A stretch of 64,000 nt of DNA from Undaria pinnatifida. Its lineage: Eukaryota > Sar > Phaeophyceae > Laminariales > Alariaceae. The DNA is taken from the NCBI GenBank assembly GCA_012845835.1, contig JABAKD010000002.1, positions 9,136,620-9,200,619 of the forward strand, read 5' to 3'. The position numbers were made by a program, and so were the translations under genes. Under the pieces are notes generated by a model. It was given only the letters and a program-made list of their open reading frames with translations. It searched no databases and was not told the origin of the DNA. Below, in pieces: positions 12,198-22,200 of this stretch; the first letter of the stretch is position 1; each line of letters opens with the position of its first letter.

Positions 12198-12755
12198 TAT
12201 ACTCGGAGTGATTTTAGTCACAATATCATTCCTTATTAATTATTTATCAGCTGCTTTATCGATAAATAATGTATTTTTTTTATTCAGCCCCGTAAAACTC
12301 GCACCGAACCGCACCATAGGGTACATGAAAACACCGAACCGCTCCGTTGGATTCACATAATAACCCGAAAACCGCTCCGAACCGCACCGTGGTATGTACT
12401 AGTTGTCAAAACCGCACCGAACCGGACCTTATGGTTTTCGATTTGATGAAACTGCACCACTCCGACTGTATACTCGGAGTGATTACTTGTATTGTTATAT
12501 TATCATTCAATATTTATTTTTTATGAGCTGCTTTAGTCCATACATAGATAAATAATTTATAATTTATATAACCCCGTAAGGTTTGCTGTATCTGGAAATC
12601 GCACCGAACCGCACCGTAGGACACATGAAAACACCGAACCGCTCTGTAGGATCTACAATACCCCAAAACCGTTCCGAACCGCACCGTAGGGTTTACTAAT
12701 TGTCAAAACCGCACCGATCCGGACCCTATGGTTTTCGATTTGATGAAACTGCACC
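12198..12755. repeat. Two tandem ~271-bp units rich in ACCGCACCGAACCGC
   Basis: Unit 1 (12198-12458) and unit 2 (12469-12755) both start TATACTCGGAGTGATT, run through an AT-rich part, then several GCACCGAACCGCACCG motifs, and end GATTTGATGAAACTGCACC. The inner ACCGCACCGAACCG motif is itself a short repeat. Confidence 0.85.
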
Positions 12756-13639
12756 TTGCCCAGACGGATAACCGTACAGAACCGCGCTTTTTAGTTCTTA
12801 ACGATACGCAGATATATATTTTTTGCAGGAACTCTCGGTATTTTACCGAATCAACGAAGGTTGAATCTTAGCAAGTGCGAGCCTCACTCGGTTGGCTTGA
12901 AAGTCAATCGTCCACCCGGCGCAGAACCGCCACTGCAGCAGTAACGCTCGCGGAAGTCACCCGTGTGGCTGTTCCACTGGAGTCGGCTTACTCGCAGGCA
13001 CGTGTTGGTGGCTTGGTTGGTAAAATCCATCACCAACTCGTCACGACACAACGTCCGACGGGACAAAACGAGCGGTCACCAGCGAGCTTGTTCAGTCGGC
13101 CGCGTCGGTGCGGTCACTACTGCTACTACTGCTAATAATAGAGAGGTTTGGGTAATACGAGGAACACGAACCAAAACTTGAGGCAGTCCCTGGTAAGTAC
13201 TTGAGGTATCGGGTACTTCTCCTGCGGGAATTAGGTACCTTTGGGGAATGCACGGGATTGTTTGGGTGGGAACCGGCCTTCACGGGAATGTATGGGATCG
13301 TTTGGGTGGGAACAAGGGAACTCATTATCAATTAGCTGTTGCGATGTTGCGCGGGCGCAATAGTTGGGTCAACGTCACCGTTTTGCGCCTCACGCGGTTT
13401 TGGACGCGCAACATTTTTTCCTCAGGCGCGGGCGCCCGAGGACTGTGATAAAATGCACCTAACTGCCCCACCCGAGGGGCTGATTATATTTTCTCCCATT
13501 TCTTTTTCTTGTTTTTGTTCACACATCCAGGCGAACAACGTATTAAGGGGGCTCATTATTTACTTGCCTTAATCATTCGACCATTGACCGCGCATCTCTT
13601 TCGAGACGGACTATCGTTCCTACTTCTAATAGACGCGTA
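12756..13639. other. Intergenic DNA with a 34-bp duplication
   Basis: Near 13243-13315, GGGAATG(C/T)A(C/T)GGGAT, then GTTTGGGTGGGAAC, occurs twice in tandem. The short ORFs elsewhere carry no motif. Confidence 0.55.
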
Positions 13640-14083
13640 CAACATTTGGGGGGTCCTTACCCTTCTTTCATGTGCTACACATAAACTGCTTGCATATCCT
13701 ATTCCCGTCCTGTTTCGCCGTTTGCGGCCACAACCTATCTCCTAGGATAGCGATTGTTTTCTCGCTCCTCTCTAGTCTACCAAACTCTTTCATGTCAAAT
13801 ACGTATAATTTCCGCATCACCTCCTCTATCACATTCCGTTTCTCCTTGTATATTTCATATTCTCCTACTATGTGAGTCCTACTCCCTATTGTTGTGCCGG
13901 GCACATATCTGTAGCCACGTCCTCCTCCTGACCACTGGTTCTATATCTTTCTTCTGGTAGGTCCAGGTCCCTTACACGAGATCGCAGTTCCAGTTTTTTT
14001 GCGTAGTCCATTGGGCCTTGCAGATACGTTCTCATTCGGCTCGACCCCCATGGTCTTACCTGCCTACCCATAGTACAGGCCAA
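13640..14083 (-). pseudogene. C-terminal fragment of a LINE reverse transcriptase polyprotein
   Basis: On the minus strand, 14083-13886 reads VRDLDLPEERYRTSGQEEDV to DMCP. After a frameshift at about 13890, a second frame continues GTTIGSRTHIVGEYEIYKE, FGRLERSEKTIAILGDRLWP and AKQDGNRICKQF. This matches, from memory, the tail of non-LTR retrotransposon proteins in brown algae, which carry a C-x-C...H...C zinc site. Here the site is broken: the second Cys falls in the frameshift and the last is Tyr (GEYE). It is a dead fragment; no upstream RT core adjoins it. Confidence 0.6.
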
Positions 14084-14163
14084 TCAGGAGGCTCCATTTA
14101 GGCTTTATTTTTTTTTTCTACACAGTCCCTCCCCATAGTACACCATAGTACAGGCCAATCAGC

Positions 14164-14334
14164 GAGCGACACGGGGGTTGTGCGCGGCGCAACTCTGGTA
14201 GTACAAGTAGTAGTGCTGCTGTAGCACTGCTGTGGTCGGCTCTGCCCGAGCGACACAGGGGTTGTGCGCGGCGCAACTCTCGTAGTGCAAGTAGTACTGC
14301 TGCTGCTGTAGTACCGCTGTGGTCGGCTCTGCCC
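14164..14334. repeat. Two tandem ~85-bp units
   Basis: GAGCGACAC(G/A)GGGGTTGTG to GGTCGGCTCTGCCC occurs at 14164-14247 and 14248-14334, with a variable CTG run inside. The motif CCCATAGTACAGGCCAATCAG just upstream is also duplicated (14068 and 14142). Confidence 0.85.
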
Positions 14335-14498
14335 AAGCGGCGCCCCAGCGGCGGCGGCGTACCTCAAAAGCACAAAAACATGAGGCAAATACATGTTGTC
14401 CACGCCTGCCGTAGGGCGGTCTTTATGGCGCTGCTGCTATTCGCCTGGGATGGAATTCAGCGTGTGGTCGCTCCTCCTGCCCCTGTCGGAAGGCCGGC

Positions 14499-14837
14499 AT
14501 GGAAGCAGAATCGAGCGGGTGCGGGCAAGCCAGCAGTTCATCGCAAGCTGCCGGAGCTGCTGGTGCTGGTGTTAGCGCTGTGTCAGGCGCTTCTTCGGCG
14601 GGGGGTGATAAGCGGCGGAACCAGCACTGCCGTACGTGCGGGCACAAGATGCGAGTCGGAGCCTTCAAACGTCACCACAACCAGTTCTTGTCATCTCCAG
14701 GTCCCATTTGCACCGTGCCAGAGAGTCGACGCCGCGTCAAAGTCAACCCGATTGCCACGAGGTCCATCCGGATGTTCGGTAGCGAGTGTCACTGCGTCGG
14801 GGATGATGCTTACCCGGGGGGGTGCAGCTCGAAGTAG
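14499..14837 (+). CDS. Hypothetical ORF with Cys/His zinc-binding pattern, probably transposon-derived
   Basis: 112 codons from ATG. The N-terminal part is Ser/Gly/Ala-rich (QASSSSQAAGAAGAGVS). Then comes QHCRTCGHKMRVGAFKRHHN and, further on, ICTVPESRRR: a C-x2-C...H...C spacing that could bind zinc. Such a block is seen, as far as I remember, near the N-terminus of transposon proteins in brown-algal genomes. A second Cys pair (ECHC) comes near the end. No catalytic domain follows, so this is either a fragment or one exon. Confidence 0.35.
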   Translation: MEAESSGCGQASSSSQAAGAAGAGVSAVSGASSAGGDKRRNQHCRTCGHKMRVGAFKRHHNQFLSSPGPICTVPESRRRVKVNPIATRSIRMFGSECHCVGDDAYPGGCSSK

Positions 14838-15339
14838 GTGGACCATAAGTCTACGTCAATGAAAGAGTTCGCGTTTGTTAGCGAGAGCACGTACCTCGAG
14901 GGCAAGGTTGTCTCGGGCAGCTCATTATCGTGCCCACAGGGTAGGCGCGTTGTGCAGGCATGCGTTTATGGATGTAGCTTAAGGGAGCATGTAGTGGCAT
15001 ACTCTCGGTTGTCCTCGGGGCTCTACTTTAATTTTTTTTTCTTGTATTCTTGAAGGAACAAATACATGACAGAGATTTTATTTTCGTTCGGTCTTGGCTC
15101 TCCTCTTGGCCACTGTATTCCACGTCGGTCATTCTACGTGGCATCCCATAGGGTAGACGACATCAAGCGCTTCAATCCGATACCCTGTTTGCCGACGTAC
15201 TCCCATTTGATCAAAAGTTATGCAACATTTACTGCCTGTAGTAGTTGTGATCTTTTACACGTGCCGTTGACCAAAAACTTCGGCCAAAAATAAATTTTCG
15301 CGCTTCGCGCGAAAATAATTTAACTATCAGGCCAGGTAA
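14838..15339. other. Intergenic DNA, no gene seen
   Basis: An AT/GC hairpin (TTTTCGCGCTTCGCGCGAAAA) lies at about 15294-15314. Two short frames, 14838-15053 and 15066-15293, have no recognised motif. Confidence 0.5.
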
Positions 15340-15547
15340 GACCATGGGGGTCGAGCCCTTATGCAAAAACGCGCCTTGCGGAAATACCTTGCTGACAGCG
15401 GGCTCACGGAGGTGGTGACGCCCGACGGTCATCAGTAAAGCATGGCAACGTGCTGGTTGAGGCAATAGCGGCGGGAATCGACTCGACTTCCGCCGCAAGG
15501 TGGAAAAATAGACGCGCTTCGACCTCGTAACGCATGACCCTTACGCG

Positions 15548-15753
15548 TTGTTCAACATTATTGCCAAGCAGCAACGAGACCGAGCTGTAATTGAGGCCAA
15601 TGATGTTGATCGTCGGCAAACAGCGAAGCGGCGGCGTGACGCTAGGTCGACGGCTGCTGTGGGGACCAAGCCGCAGCGAATTGCTGCTGACGAGCACGCC
15701 TCACGCGGGAATGCAAAGGCTGATGGTGTGAAAAAGCAAAGCGGAATCGTCGG
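15548..15753 (+). pseudogene. Gag C-terminal region, frame 2 part
   Basis: The frame reads ALFNIIAKQQRDRAVIEAND, then AKRRRDARSTAAVGTKPQ, a basic Gag-like stretch. A frameshift between about 15721 and 15753 leads to the zinc knuckle in another frame. Upstream, 15360-15540 holds more Gag-like pieces (ALRKYLADSGLTEVV; NVLVEAIAAGIDSTSA) in shifted frames. Confidence 0.5.
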
Positions 15754-16725
15754 TACGACAACAACGAGTGTTTCGTATGTGGCAAGCAGGGACACAAGCA
15801 GTGGGACTGCCCCCAAAGCCAGCAGAGTAAGGCCGGGGAAGGCGTCCATAACCAGAGCCACGGCCAGACCCCCACACAGCAGCAGCAGGTCACAAACGGT
15901 CCCCCTCAGCGTACCCGGAGCAAGGAAACTGGGATGGCCCCTGCGTCTGCCACTCCTCGAGCTAGTGGGTACCAGACCGCCTCAAAACCAGTTGTTACGA
16001 AGGCCGAACCTACTGCGCCTGAAGCGTCTACACAGAATGACGAAGACTATGTGTACATTCGCGTGCCGAGGGAGAAGAAGGCGCCAGTGGATAACGGGCT
16101 CACCGAGACGGCCCAGCACCAGTTCTCCCAAAGCGCTGGGCTACAGAATTGTGCACCTGTTCTTCACACCGTTCCGGTGAAGCGGGCGGCAACTGCATCG
16201 CAGCAGTGGCGTGGAGATTTCAGCACCATTTATTCCGCGCGTGCCACGGTCGTGCAGCCTGACAGATGTCGTGGGACGATCGTCAATTCGGTAGAAAATG
16301 AACCGCATGTGGAGGTCCTGACGCGGCATCTCGCGGGGCGTCTTGCGGTTCCCGGTGCTTCGGCGGCTGCTGAGATCAAGGTGCTCATGGACTCTGGTTA
16401 AAGCATCACAGCAATGTCGGAGGAGCTGGTACAGGCCCTGCGGGGACAGGTGGGGATGGCGCAAACCGCGTTAACGCAGGCCTTTGTTGGGCATTCGCGT
16501 GTGGAGACGATGTTGGGCCAGGAGGACGATATTGATACGCAAACCGCGTCCACTCCACTTAACGATCGATATATTATTGGGACCAGTCCGACTTACCATG
16601 CTGTTCATCGTGTTCCCTGGATAGGCGATATGGTTGTCATCGGGCAGAAGACGCTGAGAGAGAAACTCGGCATCGACGTCATGGCACAGCTTAAGGCCTC
16701 TGTACTGAAGGCACAAGGGCGTTAA
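15754..16725 (+). pseudogene. Zinc knuckle and aspartic protease, with a stop in the active-site motif
   Basis: The frame opens with ECFVCGKQGHKQWDC, a CCHC nucleic-acid-binding knuckle (C-x2-C-x4-H-x4-C). A Gln/Pro-rich spacer and VLTRHLAGRL precede IKVLMDSG. The next codon, where most elements have Ala or Thr, is TAA (16399-16401); the frame then resumes as SITAMSEELVQAL. The rest of the protease fold follows (VPWIGDMVVIGQKTLREKLG). One base change would explain the stop. Confidence 0.75.
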
Positions 16726-16795
16726 GATGGCGCTTGGATAGCTCACGGCTGGTTCTGTCTGCCAGCCCAACAATGGTGCTGTTCTGCGAGCGACG

Positions 16796-17130
16796 ATGAC
16801 TGTCCCAGCGTTCGTGCCGGGCGGTGACGCGCCAGACGACGTGGACGATGAAGTCGCGCTGACGCTGCCGTCTCAACGACCCACGATGTTCCAGGATTCC
16901 GAGGTGGAATTACGGGATCGTGCGTGCGTGTTGGAGACGGTTGTCGATAACGCTGTTGACCATGTTTCCCCACCGGAATGTGCCAAGATGCGGCGCGATA
17001 TCTTTTTTCGCACGCACCTTGACGTGTTTTGTCGGGCGTTGCCGGGTGACCCACCTGCACGCAAGAAGCCTGAGGTGGTCCGGTTTCATTGAGGGGCAAG
17101 GGTGGTGCGGGCGAAGCCCCCACCTGAACG
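16796..17130 (+). pseudogene. Gypsy protease-RT linker
   Basis: FQDSEVELRDRACVLETVVD, AVDHVSPPECAKMRRDIFF and CRALPGDPPARKKPEVVRFH match the conserved segment just ahead of the gypsy RT core. A TGA at 17090-17092 interrupts, after which GARVVRAKPPPERN continues in frame: the usual 'pGa..vraKPRR' lead-in. The RT core itself is gone. Confidence 0.65.
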
Positions 17131-17133
17131 TAA

Positions 17134-17379
17134 TTGTCTGCGGTAGAGGGCGGCAGAGTCGTGTCCCGACTGCCGCTCGGTAGTGACGACGAGTTTGTCG
17201 TCAATGTGGCCTGGAAAGGGCTGGAGGAGGCGGAGAGCACCTGGGAGCCGGTGTCGCGCGTGGTTGTTGGCGCGACGGCCGTGCTGCGAAAAGAGCTCAA
17301 GGCGCTGCCGCTGAAGATGGATGAGAACCGGGGACTCGTACATCGGTATGGGCGCGTTTTTGGTCATATGTTAGTTTGA
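17134..17379 (+). pseudogene. Chromodomain, C-terminal end of a chromovirus Pol
   Basis: DEFVVNVAWKGLEEAESTWE is a clear chromodomain core (hydrophobic-V-x-W-x-G-x-x-x-x-x-S-T-W-E), followed by PVSRVVVGATAVLRKELKAL. In an intact element it would follow integrase by hundreds of residues. Here it sits within about 20 codons of the RT lead-in, which marks a large internal deletion. Confidence 0.75.
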
Positions 17380-19033
17380 GGAGTATCCCGAATTTTGAAT
17401 TGCTAATTTTCGGTTTTATCGAAAGTTTGAACTTCAAGTCTTTTTCTGACGTGGAATTTCTGCGCAGGGCGCTGATAGCACCTGACGCAGCTACAACTGG
17501 CGCTTCATCGTCAAGGCTGTGTGTGGACAAAGCATGTCCGGGGTTGATTCTTCCGTTTTACAGGGGTTGCTTTTGTGCTGGAATACACATTCCTTATGTG
17601 GTTTGCGTTTCGGCAAGTTGCATGCGCAATTGGAGGTGTGACACGTGGTGCGTGGTTTGCTTGAAGATGCATCGTTGATGACGCGACTGCTTAACAACCG
17701 TCGTTCACGATCAGTCAAGGTGGTAGATCTTGGGTCGAGGTGAAAATGACCGGGATGTATTGGACTTGACCATTGCCCAACGTACAAACAGCTATGTTTT
17801 TGAAAGCTACTCGGTCTGAGCCAACTTGTGGTTGGTAGACCGAGAGGGGCTTTTGGAGGGTGCTGTACATCTGTAGCCGTATCATTTAACATTTTACCTT
17901 ACATAGAATGATTGGATGCATTTTGCCAGGGAGTACAATTGTCATTATTGGCGTTTCGTGAGCTCTTGAGATCATGGGATACGAACGGAAAGGTCCATGG
18001 CCGATGGCATGTCACTTCCCCGTGTGATAACGAACGAACTATTGCGTTGTGGACAAAACTCCGAGGCTACGAGGGGAAGTCCTCGGAGCGGATACCACAG
18101 GGCCCGGGGCAGCGCGAGTCGGTACAATATTCCAACTTTGGCACAATCATATTCATCAGAATACATATTTTAATCCTAGTGTCAAGGTGCGGGTCTGTTA
18201 GGATCGCATCTATCTTGCACACTTGCATCAGCCGGGGGGGGAACCCTGTATTATACCAACCCAGTTCCAAGAATCGACGTCGGTTTTGCCGGAATTATGC
18301 CGATCGGATATCTCGTGAATTGCTGCGTTGACAGTGTCGCCCCCGGGTTGTCTCGGGTTGTACATGAAGTTTGGTGCGACAGGTATACACTGCCGATTCG
18401 GGCATTCTTAAATATCAATTGGGTGGTAGACTGCCCGTTCGGCACGAAGAGCTGAAACGTACAGAGGTATATCAAGCTTGAGTCAGTGTTAGGCTGTTTC
18501 CTAAAAGCTGGCTTGTTCCAACGACCACAGAACCTCCTGGTATCCTAAGGATGTTAACATCAACATTTGTTTTTTGTCACTGCTAGGGAAACTGATCTGT
18601 GAATCCCATTGCAACCATATTCGTGTGTGTACGAGAGGCCGGTCAACAGGATAATAACTAGAAAACTTGCCCGGGTAAACGTGGTTGGTCTTTTTACCTG
18701 CCTGTAGACTGGAGGTAGCGAATCGTAGCTCATACGATGCTATATGCACCGCTTCTGCGGTGGGATCACGGTCAGTCATGCGGCCAAACTGCCAAATGAG
18801 CCAGCGTGATTTTCAAAGGTCCATTTATTCCGCTCTATGTCCTAGTACACAGAATGTCTTATTTGCATGTTATCTTCCAGGCACGGCCCACATGGATGCC
18901 CATACGGCTAGCCTTACGTGTTTCGTGGAGGTTTGTGCCTGCTCGAAATTCACAACAATTGTGTCGTCCCCTCTCTGTTGACCTATGTTCACTATCTGTG
19001 TGAAACGCGGTTCGCTGCTAACGTACCGCTCAG
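17380..19033. other. Upstream flank or undetected 5' part of the kinase gene
   Basis: No LTR, repeat or confident exon was recognised. A first exon with signal peptide is expected upstream of exon 1, but no ATG-hydrophobic stretch with a good donor stands out. The 139-codon frame at 17912-18331 has no family motif. Confidence 0.4.
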
Positions 19034-19201
19034 GACGGCACCGAAGGAGAGGACTTTTTGAATGGCGCAGCGGTCGGGCCCAACAACACTGTCGTACTGG
19101 TGGGAACAACCAACGGAAGCTGGGACAGTCCCAACGCGGGCGGTGACGACATGGCAGTCATCAAGTTGGACATCGATGGGAATATTCTCTGGACGTGGCA
19201 G
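19034..19201 (+). CDS. Kinase gene exon 1: ectodomain repeat 1 (56 codons)
   Basis: The acceptor is CTCAG before GACGGC and the donor is CAG before GTTCGT; the reading is open and phase 0 at both ends. It starts D-G-T, has NNTVVLVGTTNGSWD in the middle, DDMAVIKLD later, and ends LWTWQ. This is the unit seen in SBBP-type beta-propeller repeats (x-G-T, D-G-S-V-V-L-A-G, D-F-A-V-V-K-L-D, W-x-W-Q). It is the most upstream repeat exon I could find. A short inverted-repeat element is inserted 42 bp after the donor. Confidence 0.75.
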
Positions 19202-22200
19202 GTTCGTTTTTAGCCAAAAATGTGTACCCTGGTTCATACATGAGAGTCGTTCTACGGTAGCCCCCCCAACTTTTCCTTAACAGAATCGCTGGATTTGAAA
19301 CCAGTTCCCGACCGTATCTCCTGAAATACGGTGCCCCTTGGAAACCCGACGGCATCATTCGTTAGCCCTTTGGAAACAAGAGCATGCATGAAGACCTTTC
19401 CGTCGTAGCATTCTTCCTCACGCCGAGAAACCTTAACAAGTTCGTTGAAGAAAACTGCTGTTTTTTGGGGGGGGCTATCGTAGAATCAGTCATGACAGGG
19501 TTCTATTGCAGCAGCAAACACGGGATATCGTACGCAGGACAACCTTATGTTGAGCACGTAGCGCTCATGGTTTTTCATGGATGGTCGGCCAGGCATTCCT
19601 TCGAGTTTCAAATGCTGGAATAAATTATTAAGTTACTTCACATACCCCTCCATATATGTAACGAGGTGTACGTGGTTGTACTAGGCACTCTGGTGTCGGT
19701 TTCGCTAGGACCGTATGTGTTGGCCGTACATCACCTGTCTGTGTACGTTGAGATAATGGCCAGTATCGCCCGAGTCATGGTGGGTTTTTTCATAAGCCAG
19801 GGAGGTAGGGTATGTAGCGTCTGAAGCCACCTGGGCGTATTTTGGCAATCCGTATCTGTTTTATCGGTGTGGAGAAACATGACTGCTCACACTCTTAGTA
19901 ATTTTATGCCTTGCACACGTCAACCCAGACCCAGCCCGACCCCAGCAATATCTTTAACCCTAGTACTAACATTAACCCTGACCGTTTCGGAACTCGGGGT
20001 CACCCGCGTGTTTCATAGGTGGTTCGTTTTTTAAGATGGGCCAGCCGAAAGGCAGACCTCAATCAAGCAGACACAGTGTGTTCATTCATTTCTTTCACGC
20101 GGATAAATCAGAATTTTGCTGTCAGGTATCTTCGGGTTTCTTACTGATCTGTAGACATGGATGCTGTTACTCGAATATTATCAGGTAACCACATACGAAC
20201 TTGTTATCGTTGCCGACTACGGTGCGTATTCTATCAATGTGTGTGCTCCTCTTCATTATTGATTGGGGCTGCCCACCGAGCCGGGTGTGCAGCGACCCTG
20301 GTCCCGGTTTCCTGCTGAGATCCGGAGCGTCGGTTTGGCTCTGTGGGACACTCGCACGGTTGCGACAATGTCACACTAGGTACGACAGTAGAGCTTTCAG
20401 ATTGGCGCATTAGCCATCTAAGCACATAGAAGCGCAGTCGTTCGATAAAACATTGCTGAAGCGATAACGCGCTACATGAGGATTATGTGACTTACGCCGC
20501 CACGGTCAACGGAGCGATCCCGACATCCATGACGCATGTGCCTGTCCGTATGATGTGGTACAGAATGCACGTCTGGCTGTCTGTGTATCTGTCTCTATGT
20601 CTCTCCTCGGTTGAAATCGCTTCAGCCCCGTCTCTACGTGTGGGTAGAGAGGTTGAGTCATACAACCACCAGTAGAGCACGGGGTCTCGTGGGCCGTGTG
20701 CGTCGTGTGCTGAGCGTTGAATACAAATAACCCCGCCGACATCTCACGCGATCAAGCCAGCCTTGTTGCTGGTTTTGAGATATAAAATCGCGATTATAGC
20801 TGCTGATAGGTTACCCTGGTCTATATCAGGAGCTATTGGCGCTTTCAAGGCGATTGGTCATCAAAATCAGCACCGAAGCTCCGCCAATTTAGGGGAGAAT
20901 GGGGTCCCCCTTCGGACCAGACGTCGCACTAAAACTCTACAACTCCGACCAATAGTGGGCGTACACGGCGATCGCCCGGGTCAATAGTGCTTTAAACGAC
21001 GCGGAGACCCCAACCCCGTACACCGGAATTTGATTGGTGGGGGATCGTCGAGAAAGCGGCACCGGGGAACGAAAGGGTCGTGTCCCCGGATCATAAATCC
21101 TTCGATACATCTTCAACTCCAACAAACAGTGGACGCAACGCCCCCCCGGGTCCATACTGTCCCGCGATGTAGAAACTTCACCCCCATCCGCTGATTACTG
21201 ATTGGCTCGGGCTCAAGGAGCCAACGCGCAGCGGGGGTTGTGTTGGAACATGAAATCCACAGTCCATTTGTATATATTTGATTCGAAGTCACTACCCGGT
21301 GGGCACTAGGTATCTCATTCCAAATGCACATAAAGGCAATATGCGGGGAATCTCGGTTTGTTGCTTCCCGTCGGTGTGTTGCATATTGAAGTTGTAACTA
21401 ACTTCCAACCATAAGTATCGGGGAATGTTGTAGGGATTTTTTTAAGGAAGGTTACTATAGGACAACCCGTAGGGTACATCTGCTCGAAGCATGGGCATTG
21501 TGCCATATTGATGAGGTGACGGTCAGCCGTGCCTCGATCACCCGTTACACCCTCTCTTACGGATCCTTCTCTTCTTCCATTTTCTTTGTTCTTCTTCTTT
21601 TCCCTCGATGTATATATTTTGGCTATATAAGCGCCACAATTTTTTCTTTTTCTTCTTGGTCACACGGGATCTTCACGGACGCTTCGGTGCCACCTCTGCA
21701 GCTCTTATCACAGAGTCAGAGCCTCGATACACATCGTTACAAAAGGTTGATACAAATCTTTGTAAAGGTTGTGAACATTGAAGTTCCGCCAGGTCGGGGG
21801 ACGATAGGATGTCACTCTTGGATTGGAAATCCTGTCGTACAGGTAAAAATCCAACATCTGGACGATAGGATGTCACTCTTGGATTGGAAACCCTGTCGCA
21901 CAGGTAAAAATCCAACATCTCGAGGGCAAAGAATGCGAACCCCCCGGGCCAATACGGTCGCGCAAGGTGAGAAAACCCCCATCGGGTGATTGGGGATTGG
22001 CTGGGGGTCATGGAGCCAAAGCGCAATGAGAGTTCCTCCAGGGACAACGTCGAGGACTCGACGCACTCGAGGACGACAACGTTCCATGCCCGGAACGTAC
22101 ATGCCCCCGTACATCTCCTCATCACTCCAGGCACATGACAGGTTCTCCCCCGCGTCGATACCGCCGCGCACAGTGTAGAAATGCCTACCCCACTGACTAC

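Larger units (their letters stand above)
15340..17379 (+). mobile_element. Ty3/gypsy (chromovirus-like) retrotransposon relic, internally deleted
   Basis: In order on the + strand: Gag pieces with frameshifts (from ~15360), a CCHC zinc knuckle (15769-15810), an aspartic protease, the protease-RT linker, and then directly a chromodomain as found after integrase. RT, RNase H and integrase are missing, and the junction lies at about 17125-17150. Stops at 16399 and 17090, plus at least three frameshifts, show that it is dead. No flanking LTR pair was recognised. Confidence 0.75.

Noticed and set aside
16743-17300. 185-codon minus frame
   Set aside because: It is the shadow of the gypsy protease-RT linker and chromodomain on the + strand.
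19940-19985. Telomere-like repeats
   Set aside because: Only a few irregular CTAACC-like words, not an array.
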